Assembly: GCA_037367405.1 (NCBI GenBank)
Contig: JAZKJV010010610.1
Coordinates: 186,001-250,000 of the forward strand
Reading direction: 5' to 3'
Length of the DNA: 64,000 bases
DNA from: Ottelia alismoides
Lineage: Eukaryota > Streptophyta > Magnoliopsida > Alismatales > Hydrocharitaceae
Part shown: positions 56,047 through 64,000 of the stretch, piece after piece
How positions within the stretch are numbered: the stretch's first letter is position 1
Layout: each line of letters begins with the position of its first letter
Position numbers and translations under genes: made by a program
The notes under the pieces: model-generated
Told to the model about the DNA's origin: nothing
Databases searched by the model: none
The model's input: only the letters and a program-made list of their open reading frames with translations

Positions 56047-57153
56047 GCCATTGTTCGAATAAATGCGGAGGGTTGCGTTAAGTAGCTGACAAGCAACGTA
56101 AAACAGTCGGAGAAAAATTCCTACACAGTGTTATCAATTGAGAACACTTTTTAGGAATTTGTCTCAAGACAATCAAATCTTTTCAACCGAAGACTGGCAA
56201 ATCAATGGATATAGTAGATACGATGGAAAGAAGATTCAGATCCAATGTATCCAAGAAACAAAATGGCTTGGAAATAAAGCAAGGGAGATTGAGAAGACAT
56301 GCATTAAATTATGGTATTTAGGTAAAGGGATGGGTATAAATGGTGTCAGAGTAGTTGTTCATAAAGATTTGAAGGATAGTTTAGTTAAGGTGCAAAAATT
56401 TGAGAATCGGATTATTTTGCTAAAATTGATGCTAGAAGAAGTTATAAATATAATCTCAGTTTATGTGTTGCAAAATGATTTAGAGGAAAGGATTAAACAA
56501 GCTTTTTGGAAGAATTGGGATAATATTATGCAAGGAATCCACAAGGAGAGATGATTTGCGTAGATGGAGATCTTAATGAATATGTCGGAAAGGATGCCTC
56601 AGGGTATGCTAGTGTTCATAGAGACTATGTCTTCAAGGATAGAAACGAAGAGGGAAAAGTCATTCTAGATTTTGTAACGGCTTATGACCTTTTCATAGCA
56701 AACACTCTCTTCAAGAAGATGGATAAGTATTTAATTACTTATAAGAATGACCCGACTAAAACACAACTAGATTACTTTGCCATGACGAAAAGAGATTGGT
56801 TGTGTTGCAAAGATTACAAAGTAATCACATGAGAGAGATTGACATCTCAACATCGCTAGCTAGTCATGGATGTGCAAATAAAAGAGTTGGCAAAGAAGAA
56901 TGATTCCCAAGTTAATTAGAATTAAATGGTGGAATCTTCAATTCAAGCAATCGAGATTCAAGGAGAAAGTTTCAAAAGACTTGTCTTGGGATTGTAACGG
57001 AAGTGTAAATGAGATGTGTGAGGCGGTAGCATCTTGTATCCGAATAGTAGCCAAAGAGATACTATGCAAGTCTAAGGGAGGAGTTCCATGCCAAAAGGAG
57101 GCTTGGTGAAGTGCAAGAGAAGCTTAAAATTAAATAAGCTTTCTTTAAAGCTG
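56047..57153 (+). mobile_element. RTE LINE 5' UTR and endonuclease, cut by copia G
   Basis: Starts with the RTE 5' UTR (GGAGGGTTGCGTTAAG, TGTTATCAATTGAGAACA), then the endonuclease frame (56,219-57,100): IQCIQETKWLGNKAREIEKT, GINGVRVVVHKDLKDSLVKV, MICVDGDLNEYVGKDASG (broken from the previous frame), ILDFVTAYDLFIANTLFKK, LDYFAMTKRDWLCCKDYK and FKEKVSKDLSWDCNGSVNEM. It stops at 57,153 where the LTR of copia G begins, so its 3' part should lie beyond G, outside the window. Confidence 0.83.
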
Positions 57154-57290
57154 TGTTGGGAAAAAGAGTGAGAGTTATATTCCAAAGAACCCTAAAGCCC
57201 TCTTATATAGAGGAGAAGTTCATGGGTAAATTACATAAGATAGAAGAAATAAATACAAAAATGGTATATAGACATAATAATATCTTTACA
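57154..57290 (-). repeat. 3' LTR of copia G
   Basis: 137 bp from TGTTGGGAAAAAGAGTGAG to ATATCTTTACA; similar to the E LTR. CACCCCCTCAAGATGG (polypurine tract on the minus strand) follows. The second LTR is outside the window, so its age cannot be judged. Confidence 0.85.
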
Positions 57291-59125
57291 CACCCCCTCA
57301 AGATGGAGCATAGATGTCAATCATGCTCAACTTGGATGTGCACTTCTGAAAGGGTCTTTTGCGTAAGGGTTGGTGAAAATGTTTGCAGTTTGTTCCCCTA
57401 AGCTTGCATGGGACGTAGAAATAAAGCCGTTCTGGATCATGTCTCGTGTAAAGTGATAATTTACTTCGATATGCTTAGTTCTTTCATGAAAAGTCGAATT
57501 GTTTGCAATGAATAAAGCCACCAAATTATCACACTGTAAATGCATAAGAAGAGGCACATCAATATATATCAGCTAAAACAGCTCGCACACACATCACCTC
57601 TGTGCTCCCTTGTGTCATAGCTGTATAGTCTGATTCAGGACTAGATCTAGCAACCACGGTATGACTCTTCTTTTCCAGGACACTAAAGAGCCACAAAAAA
57701 ATACAACAAAGTATGAGGTGGACATCCTATCCTTAGGACATCCTGCGTAGTCTGCATATGTGCAAGCAATGATAGTGAGAGATATTCCTTTTCTGAACAA
57801 ACCTGCACCTGTGGAAGACTTCAAGTACCTCAAGATCATATGGATTGCATCCATATGTACTTGTCGTGGTTATTCCATAAATTGACTAACCCGACTAACA
57901 ACAAAGGAAATATTTGGCCTAGTGGCGGTAATATATAGAACCTTTCCCACCAATTCTTGGTATCTTCTCATGTCCACCTCCTCGGTATCATCATCGTATA
58001 GACTTATGCTAGGATCAATAGGAGTAGTGGCAGTGGAAGACTTCAAGTACCTCAAGATCATATGGACTGCATCCATATGTACTTGTCGTGGTTGTTCCAT
58101 AAATTGACTAACCCGACTAACAACAAAGGAAATATTTGGCCTAGTGGCGGTAATATATAGAACCTTTCCCACCAATTCTTGGTATCTTCTCCTGTCCACC
58201 TCATCGGTATCATCATCGTATAGCCTTATGCTAGGATCAATAGGAGTAGTGGCAGATCGATATCCAATCATGCATGTCTCAACTACCATATCTGTAACAT
58301 ATTTTCTTTGGGTCATCACAAAACCGTGTCAATTTCTGCAAAGTCTAACCCTAGAAAGTATCGTAGGGTGTCGTGATCCTTGGCAACAAATTGTCAGCCA
58401 AGAAATTCCTTTGCCTTATTAATCCCCTACATATAATCTCCTGTAACAAGGATATCATCAACATAAACCATAATAACGATAATACCTCTGTGAGTCCACT
58501 GAACAAACAATGAATGGTTTGCATTTGATCTCTTGAATCACAGCTTCTCAATCTGGTCCGGGAGCTTCTAGAACCCGGCTCTTGGACTCTGCTTAAGATC
58601 ATAGATTGCCTTGTGAAAACAAGCTGACACTTCCTCTCAGCATCAAACCCCGAATGCTGCTGCATGTAGACTTCTTCCTGAATATCTCCATATAAAAATA
58701 TTTTTTTGACATCAAGTTGAAATAAAGGTCAATTACGTACCACAACTACAGCAAGAAGAACTTGAAGTGTGGAGTGGTGAGAAACATGTGAGAATGTCTC
58801 CAGATATTCCACCCCATAAGCCTGAGTAAACCCGCATTCAACCAATCTGATCTTGTAATGATCAAGACTTCCATATGCATGGTGAATGACAGTAAACACC
58901 CACTTGCAACTGAGAATAGACGCTTCAAAAGGAGCAAGGACCAAGCTCCAAGTGCCATACGATCATAGCGCAACCATCTCCTTTTCTATGGAAAGATGCC
59001 ATCGATTATCTCTTAAGGCCTTCTGATAAGTCCGTGGAATCTCTATGGCAGAGAGACCAACTGCAAATCTCCTAAAATCCCCTGCAAGGTGATCAAAAGA
59101 AACATGGGAAGCTAGTAGATATGTG
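57291..59125 (-). pseudogene. Copia G reverse transcriptase and RNase H (dead)
   Basis: Minus strand, from the right: YLLASHVSFDHLAGDFRRF, IEIPRTYQKALRDNRWHLS, SCKWVFTVIHHAYGSLDHYK, GVEYLETFSHVSHHSTL, a degraded VYVDDILVT-like box near 58,460, MMTQRKYVTDMVVETCMIGY, RRRYQELVGKVLYITATRPN (present twice), RYLKSSTGAGLF, YADYAGCPKDRMST and CDNLVALFIANNSTFHERTK. It contains the 222-bp tandem duplication at 57,811-58,254. Frameshifts and stops are frequent. It is cut at 59,125 by organelle DNA. Confidence 0.87.
57811..58254 (-). repeat. Two 222-bp tandem units in the copia G RT
   Basis: Unit 1 is 57,811-58,032 and unit 2 is 58,033-58,254, each from GTGGAAGACTTCAAGTACC to GGAGTAGTGGCA, with only a handful of differences. 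222 bp is 74 codons, so the frame stays open through both copies. A GTGG-A word at each joint could have allowed slippage or unequal exchange. Confidence 0.93.
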
Positions 59126-60227
59126 AAAGAAAAGTAATGGAAGGCCTTTAAAAAGGTCTCAAGCTGAGTCTGATAAAGGGATTCCTTTGATTCATAATCC
59201 GGTAAGAGGAAATTCGGTTGAGGGGCGAATAGAATGGCCAAATCCCTTTCATGAAAAAGACCAGTTCGGTAAATCCTTCCCCATGAATGCAGGTAGGTCA
59301 AAGTTGTACCCCATAACTGAACTCTTCCTCTTTCTTCTTCAAATCCTATATCTTATAAGAAGAATCGAACGGAACTAATCCACCGTGAACAATTCCACCC
59401 TAAGGGGCTCTCTCTCTTCAGTAAGCAGACACCAACCAAACTCTAGTATAGTGAGTGACCTTCCCGCTCACTTTGCGAAAGGAGCGAGTCAGCTCAAAGA
59501 AATTGTGTAGTTTACGAAACTATAGAGGGTTCTCTTAGGGAAATAGTATGAGACGAGAGAATCTGAGACTCTCGGAAAAGACTAATAGATCCAATTCCAG
59601 TCAATAGTCAGGTCAGCCCTTAGACAAACCTAGGGCTCATTCCGGTTATACAGGACGACGACTCCCTGGAACTAGACTCCGCAGAAAAGAACAAGGGTCT
59701 ACTACTACTTCCTTCCTAGCACCGGAAGGCATCTGACGGGGGAGAGAAAGACTTCCGAAGGCTCCCGCTGCTCGCTTATGGGATAACGTTTGATGATTTC
59801 TCGCCTTTTTCTCTTCCGTTTTACGCTTACGCCGGAGGAAAAAAATCTTCTTGGTGGATGCAGGACTTGGTACTCCCAGAATTAGTATGCAAGATGAGCC
59901 TACAGTAGTGCCAATCAACCGAGCCACCAGGTTTGAGAATAAGGTGGGATCCCTGAATGTAGGAGATGGTAAATCACTGATCAAAGAGCGAACAGCCACC
60001 GGATTTCATTCTCTTTTTGGATCCCTGGAGGCTGGCAATTATCATATTATTCTTCCACGAAAATTCCAATCAAATAATCCGCGACGTCGGAGCTGGGGGG
60101 GAAAAGTGGGACGTGGAAGAAATTGATGAGGGACTGTTAATATTAATATAGTAGAATGAAGGGTAGGGGGCTTTCAAAGGGGGGGCGAAGGTGGGGGGTG
60201 CAGGGGAGAAGGACAAAGGAAAGAGCG
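59126..60227. other. Mitochondrial-like spacer
   Basis: Part of the organelle patch. I cannot assign a gene. The frames at 59,851-60,126 (plus) and 59,646-59,999 (minus) overlap and are not recognised. It lies directly upstream of the rps12 start, where the nad3-rps12 spacer would be in plant mitochondria, but no nad3 was seen. Confidence 0.5.
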
Positions 60228-60299
60228 ATGCCCACCTCCAATCAATTGATTCGTCATGGTAGAGGAGAAAAACGGCGAACGGACCGTACTCGAGCTTTA
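60228..60299 (+). pseudogene. rps12: Mitochondrial rps12, first 24 codons only
   Basis: ATG at 60,228 opens MPTSNQLIRHGRGEKRRTDR followed by TRAL, matching the start of plant mitochondrial ribosomal protein S12 (family start MPTFNQLIRHGREEKRRTDR). The gene normally encodes about 125 residues of the small mitoribosomal subunit. Here it stops after the 24th codon and runs into plastid rpoC2 sequence. Two substitutions are visible (F to S, E to G). Not functional. Confidence 0.88.
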
Positions 60300-60300
60300 A

Positions 60301-60374
60301 GAAAAACATCATCATTATGGGAGAATGTACACGCAGTAGAAAAATGACGTCAATCCATTGAGATATGGTATGCT
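60301..60374 (+). pseudogene. rpoC2: Plastid rpoC2 fragment 1
   Basis: Fused to the rps12 start. With one 1-2 bp insertion near 60,321 it reads EKHHHYG then NVHAVEK, LRQSIEIWYA-like residues, from the plastid RNA polymerase beta'' subunit. In the plastid gene this follows the segment at 60,980-61,101; here the two are apart and in reversed order along the DNA. Confidence 0.75.
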
Positions 60375-60621
60375 CTGACTTCCGAGAGAGCGCAGAAACT
60401 GGGATTAGACCGGCTTCTATTATATAAATTCAAAAAACAGGCTTTGAGAATCTTCCTGAAATTTGATGTTTATTTAGGTTATACACTTTCATGAAAACAT
60501 GCCAAGCTTCGCTCGACGTCTCAGTGCCAAAGGAAAAGCGAAGAAGGCTTGACGACGAAATCTGAACCCTACTTTCCTAACCTTCGGAGAGAAAGTCTTC
60601 GTTATCACGCCTTAGAATCTC
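60375..60621. other. Organelle patch, unassigned
   Basis: Short segment between rpoC2 and psbB pieces, with AGACCGGCTTCTATTATATA and CCAAGCTTCGCTCGACGTC. Source not recognised; organelle-like composition. Confidence 0.4.
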
Positions 60622-60729
60622 GCAGTTGCCTTTTTTGCAGCTTTCGTTGTTGCTGGAACTATGTGGTATGGTTCAGCAACTACCCCGATCGAATTATTTG
60701 GTCCTACTCGTTATCAGTGGGATCAGGGA
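60622..60729 (+). pseudogene. psbB: Plastid psbB (CP47) fragment
   Basis: One frame reads [20 protein letters not shown] then [13 protein letters not shown], the well-conserved lumenal segment of the photosystem II CP47 protein. CP47 is about 508 residues long; only about 36 remain. Sequence after WDQG departs from psbB. Non-functional. Confidence 0.87.
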
Positions 60730-60979
60730 GATTTATCAAGAAAGAATTATTAGCGAGAGAAAGAAATGGGGAATCCCACTTCGTCCAACTTCTCCGGATA
60801 GTCTGCGACTTCTTTTCGGAAAATTCGTGCAATCGCTAGAATGTCCCCACATCATGGGGGTTTACAGGAGATCCCAGAGTCTCGCTCGGAAAGGCTGCTC
60901 TCCCCTCTGCGTCTCGGAAAAGTATACTCGGACGCTTTCTTTTTTGAAGCAATCGATAAGGCCGGCTTTATGAAAGCCG
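60730..60979. other. Organelle patch, unassigned
   Basis: Open in more than one frame (for example through 60,626-60,973) but not recognised. It sits between psbB and rpoC2 pieces. Confidence 0.4.
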
Positions 60980-61101
60980 CTGATCAAGTAGGTTTCCAAC
61001 AAGCCACTGCTACATCTATTTCCTTCGGAATTGATGATCTTTTAACAAGACCTTCTAAGGGATGGTTAGCCCAAGATGCTGAACAACTAAGTTTTCTTTT
61101 A
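60980..61101 (+). pseudogene. rpoC2: Plastid rpoC2 fragment 2
   Basis: Reads [20 protein letters not shown] then [20 protein letters not shown], close to the start of plastid rpoC2 (family: [26 protein letters not shown]). Only about 40 residues are present out of well over a thousand. Not functional. Confidence 0.82.
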
Positions 61102-61158
61102 TGCATCAGGCGGTGGAGGTAAATAGGGGAAGAGGAGTTGTCACGATAGAAAAGAAGA

Positions 61159-61355
61159 ATGACTATAAGAAACCATAGATTCTCTAAAATTAAACAACCC
61201 ATATACTCAACACTTAACCAGCATTTGATAGATTATCCAACCCCGAGCAATCTTAGTTATTGGTGGGGCTTCGGTTCGTTAGCTAGTATTTGTTTAACCA
61301 TTCAGATAGTGACTGGCCTTTTTTTAGCTATGCATTACACACCTCATGTGGATCT
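61159..61355 (+). pseudogene. cob: Mitochondrial cob (cytochrome b), 5' end
   Basis: ATG at 61,159 opens [15 protein letters not shown] and continues [30 protein letters not shown] and [12 protein letters not shown], the N-terminus and first transmembrane helix of plant mitochondrial cytochrome b (about 390 residues when whole, complex III). After HVDL the frame enters copia G sequence. About 65 codons remain. Two or three changes from the usual plant sequence are visible. Not functional. Confidence 0.93.
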
Positions 61356-64000
61356 CTCAGGCACATCACCAGACCCATCAGTAGAAATAATGTATTCAGA
61401 ACAAACCCGAAGCATGTTGGATGAGGGGTGCGGTCCATGAACAGAAGTCGACCGATGAGTATAGTAACGTAGCAAATGTGGAAAAAGGGTAGTGGGTATT
61501 GGTGGTACATGAGGAGGTGGTGGATGTGGAACAACATGAGGTGGTGGAGGTAATGGTCATGGAGGTGGAGGTAGTATGTAAACCTCATTATCTGAATCAG
61601 AAGAGGTCAATCTATCTCTTGTAGGAGAAAATTACATTACCAACTCAAAAATGTGACATCAGCACTAACATAATATTTCCTCTGTAATGGAACATAGCAT
61701 CTATATCCCTTCTGTGTCCAGGAATACCCAACAAAAACACATTTGACAGCTATCGGAGAGAGCTTGTCACGACCAAGAGATAACTGATGACAAAGGCAAC
61801 TGATCCAAAGATACGAGGAGTGAGTGGGAACAAATCCTTCTCTGGAAAAGCAAGTAAAAAAGGAATGCATACGATTCAGAAGGTAACAAGCAGTAAGAAC
61901 CGCATCACCCCAGAACGAATGTGGGGCATGAATCTGAATGAGGAGAGTCCTCGTCAGTATATGTAATATCGGTATCAGTATCATGTTGATATGATATATC
62001 GTCGATATATTGACACCATGTCGTCGACATCAGACTGATTTTGAGAAGAAAATAGCCTTGGAAGGGTAAATATCGGCCATATCGGTGATATATCGATCAC
62101 CTGTCGATACTGATATATCATCGATATATTGTAGATATATCACGATATGTCTTACTATGGTCCTAGTAACATCAAGTAACTGTTGATGCTTAGGATTTGT
62201 GATACAATTTTGTTGAGACATGTAGGCACAAGAAGGTTGATGAACAATACCATGTAATGAGAAGAATTGTGATAGTGCAAGAAAATTAAATTCCAATGTA
62301 TTGTCAGTTCAGACAAATTTGATTGTAGATGAAAAGACATTCTTTACTTCATTGATAAAAGATTTTATCGCATCCTCAACCTTAGATTTCTTCTCTAATA
62401 AGAAAACCCATGACAAACGAGAGAAATCATCTACGGAAACTAGATAAAACATGTGTCCCTAGTGATCGGGTATGCTATTCGGACCCCAAATGTCTACACG
62501 AATAAACTTGAAAACAGAGCTAATGCTCTGACCCTAATGATTGGGAAAAGCAGACCGGCGATGCTTTCCTAATTGACATGCCTCGCATTGGAAGGACGAG
62601 CGAGGTTAGATCTGAGGAAGAATGTGACACAACTTCTGAAGGGGAAGGTGACCAAAGCGCATGTGCCACACAAATGGGGAGACTGATCTTGTAGGATGAG
62701 AAGATAGACCAGTATATGGAGTACGGACCGGTCGACAGATGTCCTCTACTCATAGCCAAAACAAATTACCATGCTCGTAAGAATGTCCTAAAATACAAGA
62801 GAAGATTGGTTAAAAATAGTACGACAAAGTAAATCATTCGTAATCTAAATAATAGATAATAAATTCATAGAAAACTCAAGAGCATGCATCACATTCTGTA
62901 AACAGATTAAAGGCATCAAACTGATCTCCCCCTATAATGTAACTGGAGAATGAGTACCATCGGCTATGACAATTGCTCTGCCAGAGGAAACATGTCTGTA
63001 ATCAGCAAACTGACTTCTATCCCCACACATGTGATAAGACGCCCCGGAATCCATAATCCATTCTATAAAATCGGTGCCAGGACAACTAATAAGAGTGTAA
63101 ATGCTACCTGAGGTACTGGCAGAGGCAAAGGTATTGGCAGAAGCAGAGGCTGCAACATCTGAATTGTCTCTCTAAGCAGACGAGGAAGTCTGGGGCATAA
63201 TATCTCGTAATCAAGTCACTAGGTCATCAAACCTCTCACCAGACAGAGTTGCAAGGGGCTCAGCTTGCTTCGCTACATGGGTAGATGTGGGAAAACCATT
63301 CTTGGAGTAGCATGTATCCCTTGAGTGTCCTGGTCGGTGACAATAAGTGCACATCTTACGAAAACAACATCCTCAACCATGAGGTCAACGACGACGAAAT
63401 TGAGAACCACCTCCTCTACCGCAGGAAGCGGTCATCGCAGAAGATGTCTGGCTAGAAACAGACAATGGGAAAGTAATCTTGTTGAGCATGCGGTAAGCCT
63501 CCTCAATGCGAGGAATGGTAGCATCCGTATGTATCTGTGAACGAGTAGCCTCATAAGATGGATCAAGTGTTTCTAGAAATACACCAATCATAGTTACATT
63601 CATGTATGCCTTTTGTTGCTCAGGGGTAAAAGCAAAATGCATAAAGATGTGGAGCTTCTCGAACATGTCACCCAAAGGCGTACATAGAGAATGGAGAGGA
63701 TGTCCATTCTGTTTGACTGTGAATATGTGATGTTGTAGTTGCAGAATTTTCATCCCGCGTTCCTCACTTGAGAATAGGTGGTTGCGAGGACATCCCACAT
63801 CGCCTTAGCGGTGGGCTAAATGTCATTGGCGATATCTATCATCAATGTACTAGATGACCAAACTTTGGCTTAGGCATTCATCTCAATTACTAGCCTCCCA
63901 TGAGGCATTCATCTCAATTTTCTCAGTCAGCTTCTCCTTGCTAAGAATATGTTTCTTACCTGTAGACTTCATTAGGCTCATAAACTGCATGGCACATAAT
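61356..64000 (-). pseudogene. Copia G gag, protease and integrase (dead, partial)
   Basis: Minus strand, from the right edge: gag (MQFMSLMKS-like, ILQLQHHIFTVKQNGHPLHS, FEKLHIFMHFAFTPEQQKAY), a CCHC knuckle CTYCHRPGHSRDTC that looks intact (63,290-63,360), protease WIMDSGASYHMCG (about 63,045), pre-integrase HMRFGHLPLQKL-like, CEACQLGKHRR-like, integrase with VEFNFLALSQFFSLHGIVHQ and SQQNCI, APHSFWGDAVLTACYLLNRM and a Pro-rich linker up to [15 protein letters not shown] at the organelle joint. Stops and frameshifts occur throughout. A MITE interrupts it at 61,955. Confidence 0.86.
61955..62159. mobile_element. ATATCG-rich MITE in the copia G integrase
   Basis: 205-bp non-coding insertion, rich in GATATATCG and TCGATATA words. 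It is flanked by GTCCTCGT (61,947-61,954) and GTCCTAGT (62,160-62,167), an 8-bp duplication with one change. The copia frame resumes across it (QLLDVTRT then LLIQIHAP). The ends are weak inverted repeats (CAGTATATGTAATATCG against CATAGTAAGACATATCG). The 8-bp duplication suggests a hAT-type MITE. Confidence 0.8.

Larger units (their letters stand above)
59126..61355. other. Organelle-derived DNA patch (mitochondrial with plastid pieces)
   Basis: About 2.2 kb that interrupts copia G and has no element of its own. It contains the 5' ends of mitochondrial rps12 and cob, two pieces of plastid rpoC2 and one of plastid psbB. The rest (for example CTTCCCGCTCACTTTGCG near 59,460) has the look of plant mitochondrial spacer. 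Copia G sequence stops at the left joint and resumes at the right joint with about 100 bp of the element missing, so a repair-type patch is more likely than transposition. The mosaic probably existed in the mitochondrial genome before transfer. Confidence 0.82.
57154..64000 (-). mobile_element. Copia element G, runs off the right edge
   Basis: Minus-strand LTR retrotransposon inserted in an RTE endonuclease. The left (3') LTR is at 57,154-57,290 with the polypurine tract after it; the right (5') LTR lies beyond the window. It contains RNase H and RT (57,291-59,125), an organelle-DNA patch (59,126-61,355) and integrase to gag (61,356-64,000). A MITE sits in the integrase. Decayed. Confidence 0.9.

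Noticed and set aside
60228..60347. Functional rps12 gene
   Set aside because: It breaks after the 24th codon and continues into plastid rpoC2.
59126..61355. Window as part of a mitochondrial genome
   Set aside because: The patch is bounded on both sides by a single copia element, and the rest of the window is nuclear transposon sequence.
61159..61440. Functional cytochrome b gene
   Set aside because: Only about 65 codons are mitochondrial; the remainder of the frame is copia G sequence read backwards.

Overview
The window reads as nuclear DNA of a flowering plant. Most of it is retrotransposon sequence: seven Ty1/copia-type LTR elements (six coding, one non-autonomous), a long L1-type LINE, several RTE-type LINE pieces, two tRNA-like SINEs, a hAT DNA transposon and small MITE-like elements. 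A short mosaic of organelle DNA (mitochondrial rps12 and cob ends with plastid psbB and rpoC2 pieces) lies inside one copia element, and plant mitochondrial gene sequence points to a land plant. I find only one possible piece of a host gene, a terminal exon at 49,409-49,577. The species cannot be named from the sequence.

Layout. 1-364 is a foldback MITE. 1,447-4,248 is a decayed RTE LINE. 5,480-33,397 is one large nest. Copia A (minus strand) was hit by a hAT element (6,127-20,088) and by copia B (21,022-30,926). The hAT carries copia D (6,393-16,370), which carries copia E (8,190-13,200). B carries copia C (21,680-26,734). Almost every level has a readable target-site duplication, and the interrupted reading frames resume across the joints. 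33,487-35,937 is a non-autonomous LTR element (F) whose two LTRs look identical. 36,411-36,590 is a SINE. 36,656-45,232 is an L1 LINE between copies of a 10-bp repeat; besides ORF1 and ORF2 it carries an unrecognised third reading frame (ORF3) before its 3' UTR.

45,243-57,153 is AT-rich DNA with a small hAT derivative, the possible host exon, RTE fragments (twice arranged 3' tail to 5' end), a tandem repeat and a second SINE with a 15-bp duplication. 57,154-64,000 is copia G (minus strand), cut by the window end. It contains an in-frame 222-bp duplication, a 2.2-kb organelle-DNA patch (59,126-61,355) and a small MITE (61,955-62,159).

How the parts relate. The copia elements share short LTRs (137-163 bp), an initiator-Met tRNA primer site (TGGTATCAGAGC), a TTGAGGGGGAG polypurine tract and one gag-pol type. 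C is nearly intact: its LTRs differ at about one site in 163 and one in-frame TAG breaks its gag-pol. The other coding copia copies are dead. Both SINEs end in the same tail as the RTE LINEs, which suggests they use RTE machinery. Coordinates of LTRs and duplications were read by eye and should be good to a base or two; edges of decayed elements are approximate.
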